Part shown: in pieces, positions 54,702-62,460 of the stretch
Layout of the letters: the number at the start of each line of letters is the position of its first letter
How positions within the stretch are numbered: position 1 is the first letter of the stretch
Source of the DNA: Bacillota bacterium
Lineage (GTDB): Bacteria; Bacillota; Clostridia; Oscillospirales; Ruminococcaceae
NCBI GenBank assembly: GCA_023460535.1
Contig: JAEWPV010000005.1
Location: forward strand, 1-64,000
DNA: 64,000 bases
Direction: 5' to 3'
Position numbers and translations under genes: made by a program
Notes under the pieces: model-generated
What the model saw: only the letters and a program-made list of their open reading frames with translations
Told to the model about the DNA's origin: nothing
Database searches by the model: none

Positions 54702-55589
54702 ATGCGCCGTTGCCGCGTGACAGCGCCCGCAAAGATCAACCTATCGCTGGATATCACCGGCATAAAGGCAGATGGATACCATTTGTTAAGTATGGTGATG
54801 CACTCCGTCGCATTGTGCGATTATGTAACCATAGAAATAATACAAGATGCAGTGATTCAATTCTCCTGCACCAGCGATGATGACGATGTTCCGACCGGGG
54901 ACGACAACCTTGTTGTTCGGGCTGCTAAGACATTCTTCGCAAGCCAAGGTGTTTTGGGCGTTGGGGTGCGAATCACACTACAAAAGGAAATCCCGATGCA
55001 GGCGGGGCTTGCCGGGGGAAGCGCGGATGCCGCGGCCGTTCTTGTTGGACTGAACACGTTGTTTGACACGGGGCTTACCACTCACCAACTGTGCGAGCTG
55101 GGCGTCACGCTGGGCGCTGATGTTCCGTTTTGCATTGTTGGGGGCGCCGCTCTGGCTGAGGGAATTGGAGAACTTCTGACGCCCCTGCCCACACTGCCGC
55201 CATGTTATATCGTGATTGCAAAGCCCCATGCTGGAGTGAACACGAAAGAGGCGTTTGCGCGATATGACCGCTCCCCCGCCATAGTCAGGCCGGATAACGA
55301 CCTGCTTGCCGCAGCGGTTACAGCGGGCGACCTTGCCGAGGTCGGCGCATTGATGTGTAATGTGCTTGAGGGGGCGTGCCCCCTGCCCGAGGTATTGGAG
55401 ATTAAGTCGGCGATGCTTTTTGAAGGCGCTTTAGGCGCACAGATGACCGGCAGCGGCAGCGCGGTGTTTGGGTTGTTTACGGATAAAGCACGAGCAAAGC
55501 ACTGCTATGCGAGGCTAAAAGACCGGTTTGAACAGGTGTATTTGACTGCCCCTATAGAACACGGTGCTGCGCTATATGAATCAAACTGA
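54702..55589 (+). CDS. ispE: 4-diphosphocytidyl-2-C-methyl-D-erythritol kinase
   Basis: 295 residues, GHMP kinase: N-terminal APAKINLSLDITG, the ATP loop QAGLAGGSADAAAV and the C-terminal MTGSGSAVFGLF. Phosphorylates CDP-ME in the MEP isoprenoid pathway, showing the organism makes IPP by MEP. CGGAGG precedes ATG 54702. Last gene before a terminator that also overlaps the spoIIR start region. Confidence 0.96.
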   Translation: MRRCRVTAPAKINLSLDITGIKADGYHLLSMVMHSVALCDYVTIEIIQDAVIQFSCTSDDDDVPTGDDNLVVRAAKTFFASQGVLGVGVRITLQKEIPMQAGLAGGSADAAAVLVGLNTLFDTGLTTHQLCELGVTLGADVPFCIVGGAALAEGIGELLTPLPTLPPCYIVIAKPHAGVNTKEAFARYDRSPAIVRPDNDLLAAAVTAGDLAEVGALMCNVLEGACPLPEVLEIKSAMLFEGALGAQMTGSGSAVFGLFTDKARAKHCYARLKDRFEQVYLTAPIEHGAALYESN

Positions 55590-55600
55590 ATAAACAACAA

Positions 55601-55657
55601 AAAAACCGTCCATATTACTGGTGATATTTGGTATTTTATCAGTAAAGGACGGTTTTT
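55601..55657 (+). terminator. terminator after ispE, overlapping spoIIR ribosome site
   Basis: AAAAACCGTCC (55601-55611) pairs with GGACGGTTTTT (55647-55657), with an inner TACTG/CAGTA stem. The T-run is within the stem. The only purine-rich sequence before spoIIR, AAAGGA, is inside this hairpin. Confidence 0.75.
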
Positions 55658-55661
55658 ACAT

Positions 55662-56267
55662 ATGAAAAAACCAGAGCTATCGCTACTCATCGGGCTGATA
55701 CTGGCTGTGCTTACCATGCTGCTTTCCGGCTTTACCGAGTTTGGTAAGGAATGCGGACAGATTAACGGGAAACTTTTGCGTTTACATGTAATTGCAGACT
55801 CGGACAACGAAACCGACCAGCAGATTAAGCTTGCCGTGCGGGACAGGATTCTGGAGCAATGCGGAGACCTCTTGTGGTGCGGTGAAAACAAAGAGCAGGC
55901 AAAGACGGATATCTCCACCCGTCTGCCGGAGATTGAGGCTGCCGCCAACCGCGTTTTGAATGATAAAGGTTGCGCGTACACCGCTCACGCATCGATTGAA
56001 AACCGCTGGTTTAACACGCGGACCTATGACGAGGTCACGCTGCCCGCGGGTCGCTATGACGCGCTTTGCATTCGCCTAGGGCAAGCACAGGGAAAAAACT
56101 GGTGGTGTGTGGTCTTTCCGCCGATGTGTCTGCCCTCCGCCAGCGAGGAAGAGGAGCTTGCCGAGTTTTTAACACCGGACGAACTGCGTATCGTAACCGA
56201 TCACGGCAGCTACACCATCCGCTTTAAGCTGTGGGAAATTTACCAGCGTATAAAAAACGGCGAGTAG
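55662..56267 (+). CDS. spoIIR: stage II sporulation protein R
   Basis: 201 residues: an N-terminal signal/anchor helix (about 7-25; LLIGLILAVLTMLL) and the SpoIIR core (LRLHVIADSDNETDQQIKL, VRDRILEQCGDL, WWCVVFPPMCLPS). SpoIIR is made in the forespore under sigma-F and secreted into the intermembrane space, where it triggers SpoIIGA to process pro-sigma-E; both partners are in this window. ATG 55662; its ribosome site lies within the preceding hairpin. Confidence 0.94.
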   Translation: MKKPELSLLIGLILAVLTMLLSGFTEFGKECGQINGKLLRLHVIADSDNETDQQIKLAVRDRILEQCGDLLWCGENKEQAKTDISTRLPEIEAAANRVLNDKGCAYTAHASIENRWFNTRTYDEVTLPAGRYDALCIRLGQAQGKNWWCVVFPPMCLPSASEEEELAEFLTPDELRIVTDHGSYTIRFKLWEIYQRIKNGE

Positions 56268-56480
56268 ACCGCTTGATAATGCGGATAATAATTTATGATG
56301 ATACCGATTGCTTTTTTTGCATTTGCTTGTGCAAGACCATTTATTCTGTTGCTTTAAAATATTGACTCCCAAACGCGTAACGCATAATTGCTGTTTGATT
56401 TGGAAAACTAGGGCTATCTGCGAAAGTTTTGCAGAGATAGCACTTCGCTATATTTATACCCAAGAAGGAGATGAATACAC
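56268..56480 (+). other. spoIIR-DUF378 spacer
   Basis: No gene. A possible promoter TTGACT (near 56363) with a short spacer to CATAAT, and a leader hairpin CTATCTGC/GCAGAGATAG (one bulge, about 56411-56440) before the DUF378 gene. Confidence 0.35.
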
Positions 56481-56693
56481 ATGCTTGACAGGATATCACT
56501 AATCCTGGTGATTATCGGCGCCTTAAACTGGGGAAGCATCGGTATATTCAGCTTTGACATTGTTGCATGGATTTTTGGCGGACAGACAGCCATATTAAGC
56601 AGAATCATCTATACCCTTGTAGCGCTCGCCGGCATTTGGTGTATCTCGTTGTTGTTCCGCAAGGATGAAATTGCAGAGCACCATACCAGATAG
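56481..56693 (+). CDS. DUF378 small membrane protein
   Basis: 70 residues, two transmembrane helices (about 5-22 and 40-58), with the DUF378 marker NWGSIGIF. GAAGGAG precedes the ATG. Function unknown; family members are common in Firmicute membranes. Followed by a strong terminator. Confidence 0.88.
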   Translation: MLDRISLILVIIGALNWGSIGIFSFDIVAWIFGGQTAILSRIIYTLVALAGIWCISLLFRKDEIAEHHTR

Positions 56694-56733
56694 CGGCATA
56701 AACGGTTCAAACCACTTCACGAAATAAGAAAGA

Positions 56734-56773
56734 AAACGGCAGCCTTATACGAGGCTGCCGTTTTCTGTTTTAC
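56734..56773 (+). terminator. terminator after DUF378 gene
   Basis: GAAAACGGCAGCC/GGCTGCCGTTTTC, 13-bp stem with an 8-nt loop, then TGTTTT. Confidence 0.9.
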
Positions 56774-56824
56774 ACCAAAAAGGTGCCCCGGCAAACACCG
56801 AAGCACCTTTTATACTCTTGTGGA

Positions 56825-57103
56825 TTAGCCTTCTTCCTTCATCCGTGCAAAGCACTCGCTGCAGTAAACGGGACGATCTTCACGCGGTCTGAAAGGAACC
56901 TTAGCCTCTGCCCCACAGCTTGCACAGGTGGCAGTGAACATCTCTTTCTCCGGCTTGGATGCGTTCTTGCGGGCATCGCGGCAGCTCTTGCAGCGCTGGG
57001 GCTCATTTACAAAGCCTTTCGCCGCGTAAAACTCCTGCTCGCCTGCGGTAAACACAAACTCAGCACCGCAATCCTTACAATTTAGGGTTTTGTCTTCGAA
57101 CAT
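56825..57103 (-). CDS. small zinc-ribbon protein
   Basis: 92 residues with two zinc-ribbon-like Cys pairs: CKDCGAEFVFT with CKSCRDAR, and CASCGAEAKVPF with CSECFAR. GAGGTAAA precedes ATG 57103. Similar short proteins are widespread in Firmicutes and annotated only as zinc-ribbon domain proteins; a nucleic-acid or protein-binding role is possible. A tRNA-like relic lies just upstream on the same strand, so the first AUG region follows it directly. Confidence 0.85.
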   Translation of the reverse strand: MFEDKTLNCKDCGAEFVFTAGEQEFYAAKGFVNEPQRCKSCRDARKNASKPEKEMFTATCASCGAEAKVPFRPREDRPVYCSECFARMKEEG

Positions 57104-57133
57104 GAAATTTACCTCGCTTTTTGGATAAAAATT

Positions 57134-57201
57134 TGCGCCCGCGGACGGATTTGAACCGACACCTTTGAAAACCAACGCTCTTCCGTTGAGCTACTGGGGC
57201 A
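57134..57201 (-). pseudogene. tRNA-like relic with apparent UCA anticodon
   Basis: 68 nt. D arm GTAGCTCAACGGAAGAGC and T arm TCGGTTCAAATCCG are tRNA-like, but the 3' half of the anticodon stem and most of the variable loop (about 7 nt) are missing, the acceptor has two mismatches (GCCCCAG against CGCGGGC), the T stem has one, and no CCA is encoded. In the natural register the loop TTTCAAA would give anticodon UCA. Best read as a decayed tRNA. Confidence 0.5.
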
Positions 57202-57220
57202 TATGGCAAGCCGCATATGC
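57199..57220. repeat. inverted repeat beside the tRNA relic
   Basis: GCATATG and its palindromic complement flank a 7-nt centre directly upstream (on the minus strand) of the tRNA-like sequence. Confidence 0.45.
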
Positions 57221-57275
57221 GGTTTTGCACAAGTGGAAATGAAAAGCGAGCCAACCTATCTTTGGCAGTTAAAAC

Positions 57276-57902
57276 CTACCGCACGACAGCACCCAACTTT
57301 TTTCTTGCACGCTGCAAAGCGTTATCCACCGCTTTGCGGGTAACGCCGAGACGTACAGCCATCTGCTCGTATGTAAGACCCTTTAAATACAGCATCAGTA
57401 TTTCCCGTTCCAGCCCCGAAAGAAGAGATCGGATGGTTTGCTTGATGAGCGCGTATTCTTCCTTCTTAATCACGAGGGTTTCTGGTGAACAACCGTTGTT
57501 TGCATCACCGGTGCGATAGATATCGCTTGCGGCGTTATGCTCTTCCAAAGAAACGTAACTGCGCAACGGTTTGTGCTTAAGTAACTCGCCCGAACGAAGT
57601 GCCGAACGAAAGCTATTGTTAATACAGGTCGTGGCAAAGGTAACAAAGGTGGCGCTTTTATCATTTTTGTAAAAGCAAATTGCACGAAACAGTGCAATTA
57701 ACCCTTCTTGAATAAAGTCGTCCTCATCCATAAACGAATGTCCGCACGCCACCGCTTTTCGTGTAATAAACGGCAGATACCGGATAAGAAGGGCGGTTAT
57801 GCTGTCGTCACAGCCCAAACGCGCGGCGGCAACGAGCTGCTCATCGGAAGCTTGAGCTTTTGCACCATAGCCTGCATATGTACCACACTGAAGTACCATC
57901 AT
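57276..57902 (-). CDS. sigma-70 family RNA polymerase sigma factor, sigma-H-like
   Basis: 208 residues with regions 2 (DDFIQEGLIALFRAICFYKNDK) and 4 (LKGLTYEQMAVRLGVTRKAVDNALQRARKKL). The region 4 sequence and overall length match stationary-phase/sporulation sigma-H. Its usual position near rplK-nusG is not seen here. AGGGAG precedes the ATG. A consensus-type promoter lies upstream (TTGACA 57964-57969, 18 nt, TAAAAT 57940-57945). Confidence 0.88.
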   Translation of the reverse strand: MMVLQCGTYAGYGAKAQASDEQLVAAARLGCDDSITALLIRYLPFITRKAVACGHSFMDEDDFIQEGLIALFRAICFYKNDKSATFVTFATTCINNSFRSALRSGELLKHKPLRSYVSLEEHNAASDIYRTGDANNGCSPETLVIKKEEYALIKQTIRSLLSGLEREILMLYLKGLTYEQMAVRLGVTRKAVDNALQRARKKLGAVVR

Positions 57903-57939
57903 GGCATAATCTCCCTAAACAAGCCCAAAACCTAAGGTC

Positions 57940-57969
57940 ATTTTACTTCGCTGCACCCCTATATGTCAA
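57940..57969 (-). promoter_or_regulatory. promoter of the sigma-H-like gene
   Basis: TTGACA (57964-57969), 18-nt spacer, TAAAAT (57940-57945), about 40 nt upstream of the ATG. Confidence 0.6.
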
Positions 57970-58010
57970 TACATTTGATGAAAATTTACGCAAATACTTA
58001 TTTTTTTTAT

Positions 58011-59360
58011 CTACCTTGTTACATTGTTGATCCATTTTTGCCCTTTTAGACGAAACAGTATCGCCAACGCTTTGAGCGGTTCGTCCACACGCAGACAGAT
58101 AAATACCGCCCAAGCAGGCCATTTTAACACCCAACCAGCCAGCATGCCCAACGGAGCGGACAGCACCCATATCAGTATGGTATCTGCGATAAAAACAAAC
58201 CGGGTATCCCCTGCCCCTCGCAATGTGCCTATCAAATTTATGGCACAGACCGAGATAAAAAACGCGTTTACAGAGGCGACTGTCATCACCTGGTTTGCAA
58301 TCAGTTTGGTTGTTTCGGGAACGTTGTAAAAATCTATTGCGATGCCACGAAGCAACAACATAATCACTGTGCCGATTATACCTACGCCAACACTCAGCAC
58401 AAGCAGTGTGTTTGCGCAGCGGCGCACATACTCATTTTTGCCCGTGCCAACCGCCTTGCCAATTACGACGGCACCGGCGTTTGCCATACCAAAAATTACG
58501 ATGGTGGTAAGCTGCTGCAGTACGCCCACAATGCTGTTTGCCGCCACAAAATCCGAACCGATTCTACCGATGATAACCGACTGTACCGACATACCCACCG
58601 ACCACAGAAGCTCGTTTAACAGAACCGGTACACCATGGCGCAGATAATCGCCGAACAGAACCTTATCAATTTTGAAAAGGTCAGTGAGCCGCAGCCGCAC
58701 CTTTTTTTCAAAAAAGATCATAAAGATCATGGCTATCAAGAACTCGGTTAAGCGTGCGGTTAACGTGCCGATTGCGGCGCCACGCACCCCCAGTGCGGGA
58801 AAACCAAAGTGACCAAAGATCAGCGTGTAGTTTATTATGACGTTTACCACAAACGATATACCGTATACCACAAGAGATATCTTAACGACCTCTACGCTTC
58901 TGAGTGTGGAAAGATAGGTGTTGGTAATGCCGTAGAACAGGTATGCAAACGACATTATTTTTAGATATTGCGCGCCCAGCTCTATTACGTTTTCTTCGTG
59001 CGAGTAGATACTCAATATCTCGTGGGGGAAGAAAAATGCGCCGATAAAAAACAGTATGGATAACAACCCCGCAACATTAAGCGCGATTGCAAACGCACGC
59101 CGAATTGGCTCGACCTCCCCCTTGCCCCAGTACTGCGCGGTAAGCACCGAAATGCCGCTTGAAATACCAAAGGTAAGGATAAGCAGAATAAAAAACGGCT
59201 GGTTTGCCAGCGCTACCGCCGATAACTGTGCCTCACCCAGCGCGCCGATCATCAGCGTATCGGTCATGTTTACCCCAAAACCAATCAGGTTTTGCAGTGC
59301 AATTGGAAGAGCGATGGCTGCTATACTGGCATAAAAGCTCTTTTCTTTTACAAATTTCAT
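58011..59360 (-). CDS. MATE-family multidrug/Na+ efflux transporter
   Basis: 449 residues, twelve transmembrane helices in two six-helix halves. Motifs typical of MATE: ALPIALQNLIGFGVNMTDTLMIG at the start, the conserved ADTILIW-type region in the second half and APLG. Exports cationic compounds using Na+ or H+. A sigma-A promoter is upstream (TTGCAA 59466-59471, 17 nt, TATAAT 59443-59448). Confidence 0.92.
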   Translation of the reverse strand: MKFVKEKSFYASIAAIALPIALQNLIGFGVNMTDTLMIGALGEAQLSAVALANQPFFILLILTFGISSGISVLTAQYWGKGEVEPIRRAFAIALNVAGLLSILFFIGAFFFPHEILSIYSHEENVIELGAQYLKIMSFAYLFYGITNTYLSTLRSVEVVKISLVVYGISFVVNVIINYTLIFGHFGFPALGVRGAAIGTLTARLTEFLIAMIFMIFFEKKVRLRLTDLFKIDKVLFGDYLRHGVPVLLNELLWSVGMSVQSVIIGRIGSDFVAANSIVGVLQQLTTIVIFGMANAGAVVIGKAVGTGKNEYVRRCANTLLVLSVGVGIIGTVIMLLLRGIAIDFYNVPETTKLIANQVMTVASVNAFFISVCAINLIGTLRGAGDTRFVFIADTILIWVLSAPLGMLAGWVLKWPAWAVFICLRVDEPLKALAILFRLKGQKWINNVTR

Positions 59361-59442
59361 ATTTATGTTATCCCTCCGGCATTGCCCGTAAAATTGAGAT
59401 TGTACCTTGCCATTGTCCGAATTTTGCAGACGAATGCATTAC

Positions 59443-59471
59443 ATTATATCATTCGATTTATCGTGTTGCAA
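59443..59471 (-). promoter_or_regulatory. promoter of the MATE gene
   Basis: TTGCAA (59466-59471), 17-nt spacer, TATAAT (59443-59448). Confidence 0.65.
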
Positions 59472-59593
59472 CCAAAATTGCGTTTCTATCAAGTGAAGCC
59501 AGGCTTTGGTATTGATAAAAACGAAACATTTTATTCGAAATTGCGTAACAACTATGGCATTGGTTAGTTAACATAATTTGAAGTATTGTTTAA

Positions 59594-59622
59594 TTGAAAC
59601 GAATTTGTTGTGGTGTTAGAAT
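59594..59622 (+). promoter_or_regulatory. promoter of the redoxin lipoprotein gene
   Basis: TTGAAA (59594-59599), 17-nt spacer, TAGAAT (59617-59622), 62 nt upstream of the ATG at 59684. The divergent spacer with the MATE promoter (59361-59683) holds no gene. Confidence 0.6.
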
Positions 59623-59683
59623 AATAGCAGGCTTTCAAGGCACATGTTTGTTGACATAAAATAAATATAAGTGAGGTTTATTT

Positions 59684-60592
59684 ATGAGACGATTGATAGC
59701 AGCAGCCACAGCAACCGTACTTGCGCTAGCTGTATTTACCTCTTGCAGTGCAGGCGGCACCGATGAGCCTGTAAGTACCAGCGAAGGATTTACAACGGAG
59801 ATTGAGGTTGCCGCCGCAGAACAGATTGCCGATAACAGTGCTGTTGAAGAGGGCAATTATGATTCCGACGCAGAGCAGCAGGAAAACCAAGGTGCCGACG
59901 GGCAAAGCGAGGGTGTGCAAAGTAGCCAGAGCTCCGATGCCGCAGCAACGACGAAGGGTGCCTCTTCGCAGGCAAATAGCAACAGCTCTTCCGGTGTAGC
60001 AGCTTCTAAAAGCAATTCTTCAACTTCGAACTCATCCTCTAAAGCGGACAGTTCTTCCTCGGCAAACAGTTCTTCTTCGCAGAGCAGCTCAAAACCGTCA
60101 AGCAGTTCTGCGGCTTCGAGCAACAACGCTTCGAGCAGCAAGCAAAACAGTGTAGGTACCATCGGTACCTTCAGCATGACCGATCTTGCCGGAAACACCG
60201 CTACCCAGAGTATCCTGAACAACTACGAGTTAACCATGATTAACGTATGGGCAACCTATTGCAATCCCTGCATCACCGAGATTCCGGACATCGACGAGGT
60301 ATACAAGGAGTTTAAAGGCAAGGGTGTAAACATTATTGGCGTTGCGCTGGACGGACCCGGTAACGTGTCGTCTATCCAGAGTATTGTCAACAAAACAGGC
60401 GCCACATATAAGATGTATATCCCCTCCTCCTCGATGCTGAATAAATCGTTTATGAGCAATGTAACCTTTGTTCCCACCACATTCTTTGCAGACCAAAACG
60501 GTAATCTGGTTGGTAGCCCGGTATCTGGAAGCAGATCCGCTTCGGCTTGGAAAAAGATAATCAACGAACGGCTTGCTCAGGCGCGTTCGTAA
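59684..60592 (+). CDS. TlpA-like redoxin lipoprotein with Ser/Asn-rich linker
   Basis: 302 residues: lipoprotein signal (FTSCSAGG, Cys near residue 23), an acidic then very Ser/Asn/Gln-rich linker (about 65-155), and a C-terminal thioredoxin-fold domain with the redox pair C193-NP-C196 (WATYCNPCITEI). It is predicted to act on the outer face of the membrane, reducing or shuffling extracytoplasmic thiols, or supporting cytochrome/thiol maturation; TlpA/ResA-like. No CcdA or cytochrome genes are in view. GTGAGG lies upstream of the ATG. Confidence 0.9.
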   Translation: MRRLIAAATATVLALAVFTSCSAGGTDEPVSTSEGFTTEIEVAAAEQIADNSAVEEGNYDSDAEQQENQGADGQSEGVQSSQSSDAAATTKGASSQANSNSSSGVAASKSNSSTSNSSSKADSSSSANSSSSQSSSKPSSSSAASSNNASSSKQNSVGTIGTFSMTDLAGNTATQSILNNYELTMINVWATYCNPCITEIPDIDEVYKEFKGKGVNIIGVALDGPGNVSSIQSIVNKTGATYKMYIPSSSMLNKSFMSNVTFVPTTFFADQNGNLVGSPVSGSRSASAWKKIINERLAQARS

Positions 60593-60632
60593 CCTGATTA
60601 CGGCTTAGGGAATCAGGCATATATGGGTTAAC

Positions 60633-60672
60633 GCAAGCAGGATGGGTCCCCCCTATCCTGCTTGCTTATTTT
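60633..60672 (+). terminator. terminator after redoxin lipoprotein
   Basis: GCAAGCAGGAT/ATCCTGCTTGC with inner GGG/CCC pairs, then TTATTTT. Confidence 0.85.
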
Positions 60673-61078
60673 AAGTAATGGAACTGCCATACATTGGTTT
60701 GTGCTAACATCGCAAACGATTACTCCTCTGGATCCAAAATAATCCACGAGTAATCTATTGTTTAACGATTTAACTCTGCATCACTCTGCCACTTTAATAT
60801 GGACTATTGTTTCTTGCCAATTTTACCATATAGCAACTGTTAATTGCTACGCTTAATAGATAATTAATACTTTGTATTTTTATAACACTAAACCACAACT
60901 GCAAAACACAACATTTTTATGTACAATACCACATAAACAGTTTTTTCAATTCTCCATTTTGTGAGTTTGTTGAGATTTGTTTAGCAAATTTTGTACATTA
61001 TACGCATGTGCGATATTATATTTATAAAAATTCTATGCATAATATTATTTTACATAAATTTATGTATGGTTTACGTTT
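60673..61078. other. AT-rich intergenic region
   Basis: About 400 nt without a credible gene or RNA that I recognise; strongly AT-rich towards the right. It precedes a consensus promoter. A regulatory RNA cannot be excluded. Confidence 0.4.
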
Positions 61079-61107
61079 TTGACACATTTTTTTGCTTGTG
61101 GTATAAT
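61079..61107 (+). promoter_or_regulatory. consensus promoter of the DUF3798 operon
   Basis: TTGACA (61079-61084), 17-nt spacer, TATAAT (61102-61107); about 55 nt before the lipoprotein start. Perfect hexamers and spacing predict strong expression, as often seen for binding-protein genes. Confidence 0.88.
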
Positions 61108-61161
61108 TGCATCTGCACTATTGTTGCAACCAATTAATATGTACTTAAAATGGAGGAACGC

Positions 61162-62331
61162 ATGAAAAGACTTTTATCGATTGTACTTGCATCTGTTATG
61201 CTTTTTAGCCTTGCAGCTTGCGCCAGTACACCAGTAGCTCCTGCAGATTCCAGCACTCCCGATGCATCAGGCGAAGCACCCGCTGCTCCTGATTACAAAA
61301 TTGCTATTATCACCGGCACCGTGTCTCAGGGTGAGGAAGAGTTCCGCGCTGCTGAGAACATGAAGGCGAAGTTCCCTGGTCAGATTGTGACCGCTACTTA
61401 TCCCGACAACTTCTCTAAGGAGCAGGAGACCACAATCTCCAACACCCTTAACCTGATTGCTGATGAGTCCGTAAAGGCTCTGGTATTCGTTCAGGCGGTT
61501 CCCGGCGCTTCTGCCGCTATCGCTAAGGCGAAGGAGCTTCGCCCTGACCTGCTGGTAATTGCCGGCGTAGTCGGTGAAGATCCCGGCACCATCTCTCCCG
61601 TTGCTGACGTTGTTCTGAACGCGGACGAGCTTGGTATGGGTTCGACCATCATGGAGCAGGCTCAGGCTCTTGGCGCCAAGACCTTTGTTCACTACTCCTT
61701 CCCCAGACATATGTCCATCGCTCTGCTTTCTACCAGACGCGACCTGCTCAAGGCAAAGGCCGCTGAGCTTGGTATTGAGTTTGTAGAAGCTACCGCGCCC
61801 GACCCAACCGGTGACTCCGGCGTTCCCGGTGCGCAGCAGTTCATCCTTGAGGATGTTCCGAAGATGATTGCGAAGTACGGTAAGGACACCGCGTTCTTCT
61901 CCACCAACTGCGCAATGCAGGAGCCCCTTATCAAGACCATTCTTGAGGGCGGAGCCATCTTCCCGCAGCAGTGCTGCCCCAGCCCCTATCACGGCTATCC
62001 CGGAGCACTTGGCATCGAGATTCCCGATGACAAGGCCGGCGACGTAGAGTTTATTCTTGCCGAGACCACCAAGGCCATCACCGCAGGCGGCAACCCCGGT
62101 CGTATGTCCACCTGGACTGTACCGGTTAACATGCTGTTTGTTGAGGCCGGCGTAAGATATGCTCAGCAGTATCTGGATGGCAAGGCTTCTGGAAAGAACG
62201 ACAAGGCTGTTCTGCAGGCTGTTTGTGACGACATCGCAGGTGGTCCTGTAACTATGGATACCTTGGTAGAGAACGAAGTGGCGTACGATAACTTCTACAC
62301 CATTCTCGGTCAGTACTACACCTTTGGCTAA
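61162..62331 (+). CDS. DUF3798-family solute-binding lipoprotein
   Basis: 389 residues: lipobox LAACAS (Cys near residue 20), a Pro/Ala-rich tether, then a periplasmic-binding-protein-like fold (YKIAIITGTVSQGEEEF, VKALVFVQAVPGA, HYSFPRH, NPGRMSTWTVP) defining DUF3798. GGAGG precedes ATG 61162. With the downstream dual-domain sugar-type ATPase it should be the extracellular receptor of an ABC importer; the ligand is unknown. Codon use is more biased to C/G-ending codons than its neighbours, as in highly expressed genes. Confidence 0.9.
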   Translation: MKRLLSIVLASVMLFSLAACASTPVAPADSSTPDASGEAPAAPDYKIAIITGTVSQGEEEFRAAENMKAKFPGQIVTATYPDNFSKEQETTISNTLNLIADESVKALVFVQAVPGASAAIAKAKELRPDLLVIAGVVGEDPGTISPVADVVLNADELGMGSTIMEQAQALGAKTFVHYSFPRHMSIALLSTRRDLLKAKAAELGIEFVEATAPDPTGDSGVPGAQQFILEDVPKMIAKYGKDTAFFSTNCAMQEPLIKTILEGGAIFPQQCCPSPYHGYPGALGIEIPDDKAGDVEFILAETTKAITAGGNPGRMSTWTVPVNMLFVEAGVRYAQQYLDGKASGKNDKAVLQAVCDDIAGGPVTMDTLVENEVAYDNFYTILGQYYTFG

Positions 62332-62371
62332 GAGCCATACTCAGGGACGTTTGATTAAAGGTTAACGCAGG

Positions 62372-62410
62372 TGCGCCACAGGGTATAACTATCAATCCTG
62401 TGGCGCATTT
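62372..62410 (+). terminator. hairpin between binding protein and ATPase genes
   Basis: TGCGCCACAGG/CCTGTGGCGCA, 11-bp stem with a 14-nt loop, followed by only TTT. Probably a partial terminator or RNA stabiliser that raises binding-protein over ATPase levels. Confidence 0.7.
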
Positions 62411-62460
62411 AACCGTAAATGTAACACAAAATTGATAATGCTAGGCGGCGATTTATCTTG

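Noticed and set aside
57134..57201. Functional selenocysteine tRNA
   Set aside because: Length 68 nt, no long variable arm, broken anticodon stem; not tRNA-Sec architecture.
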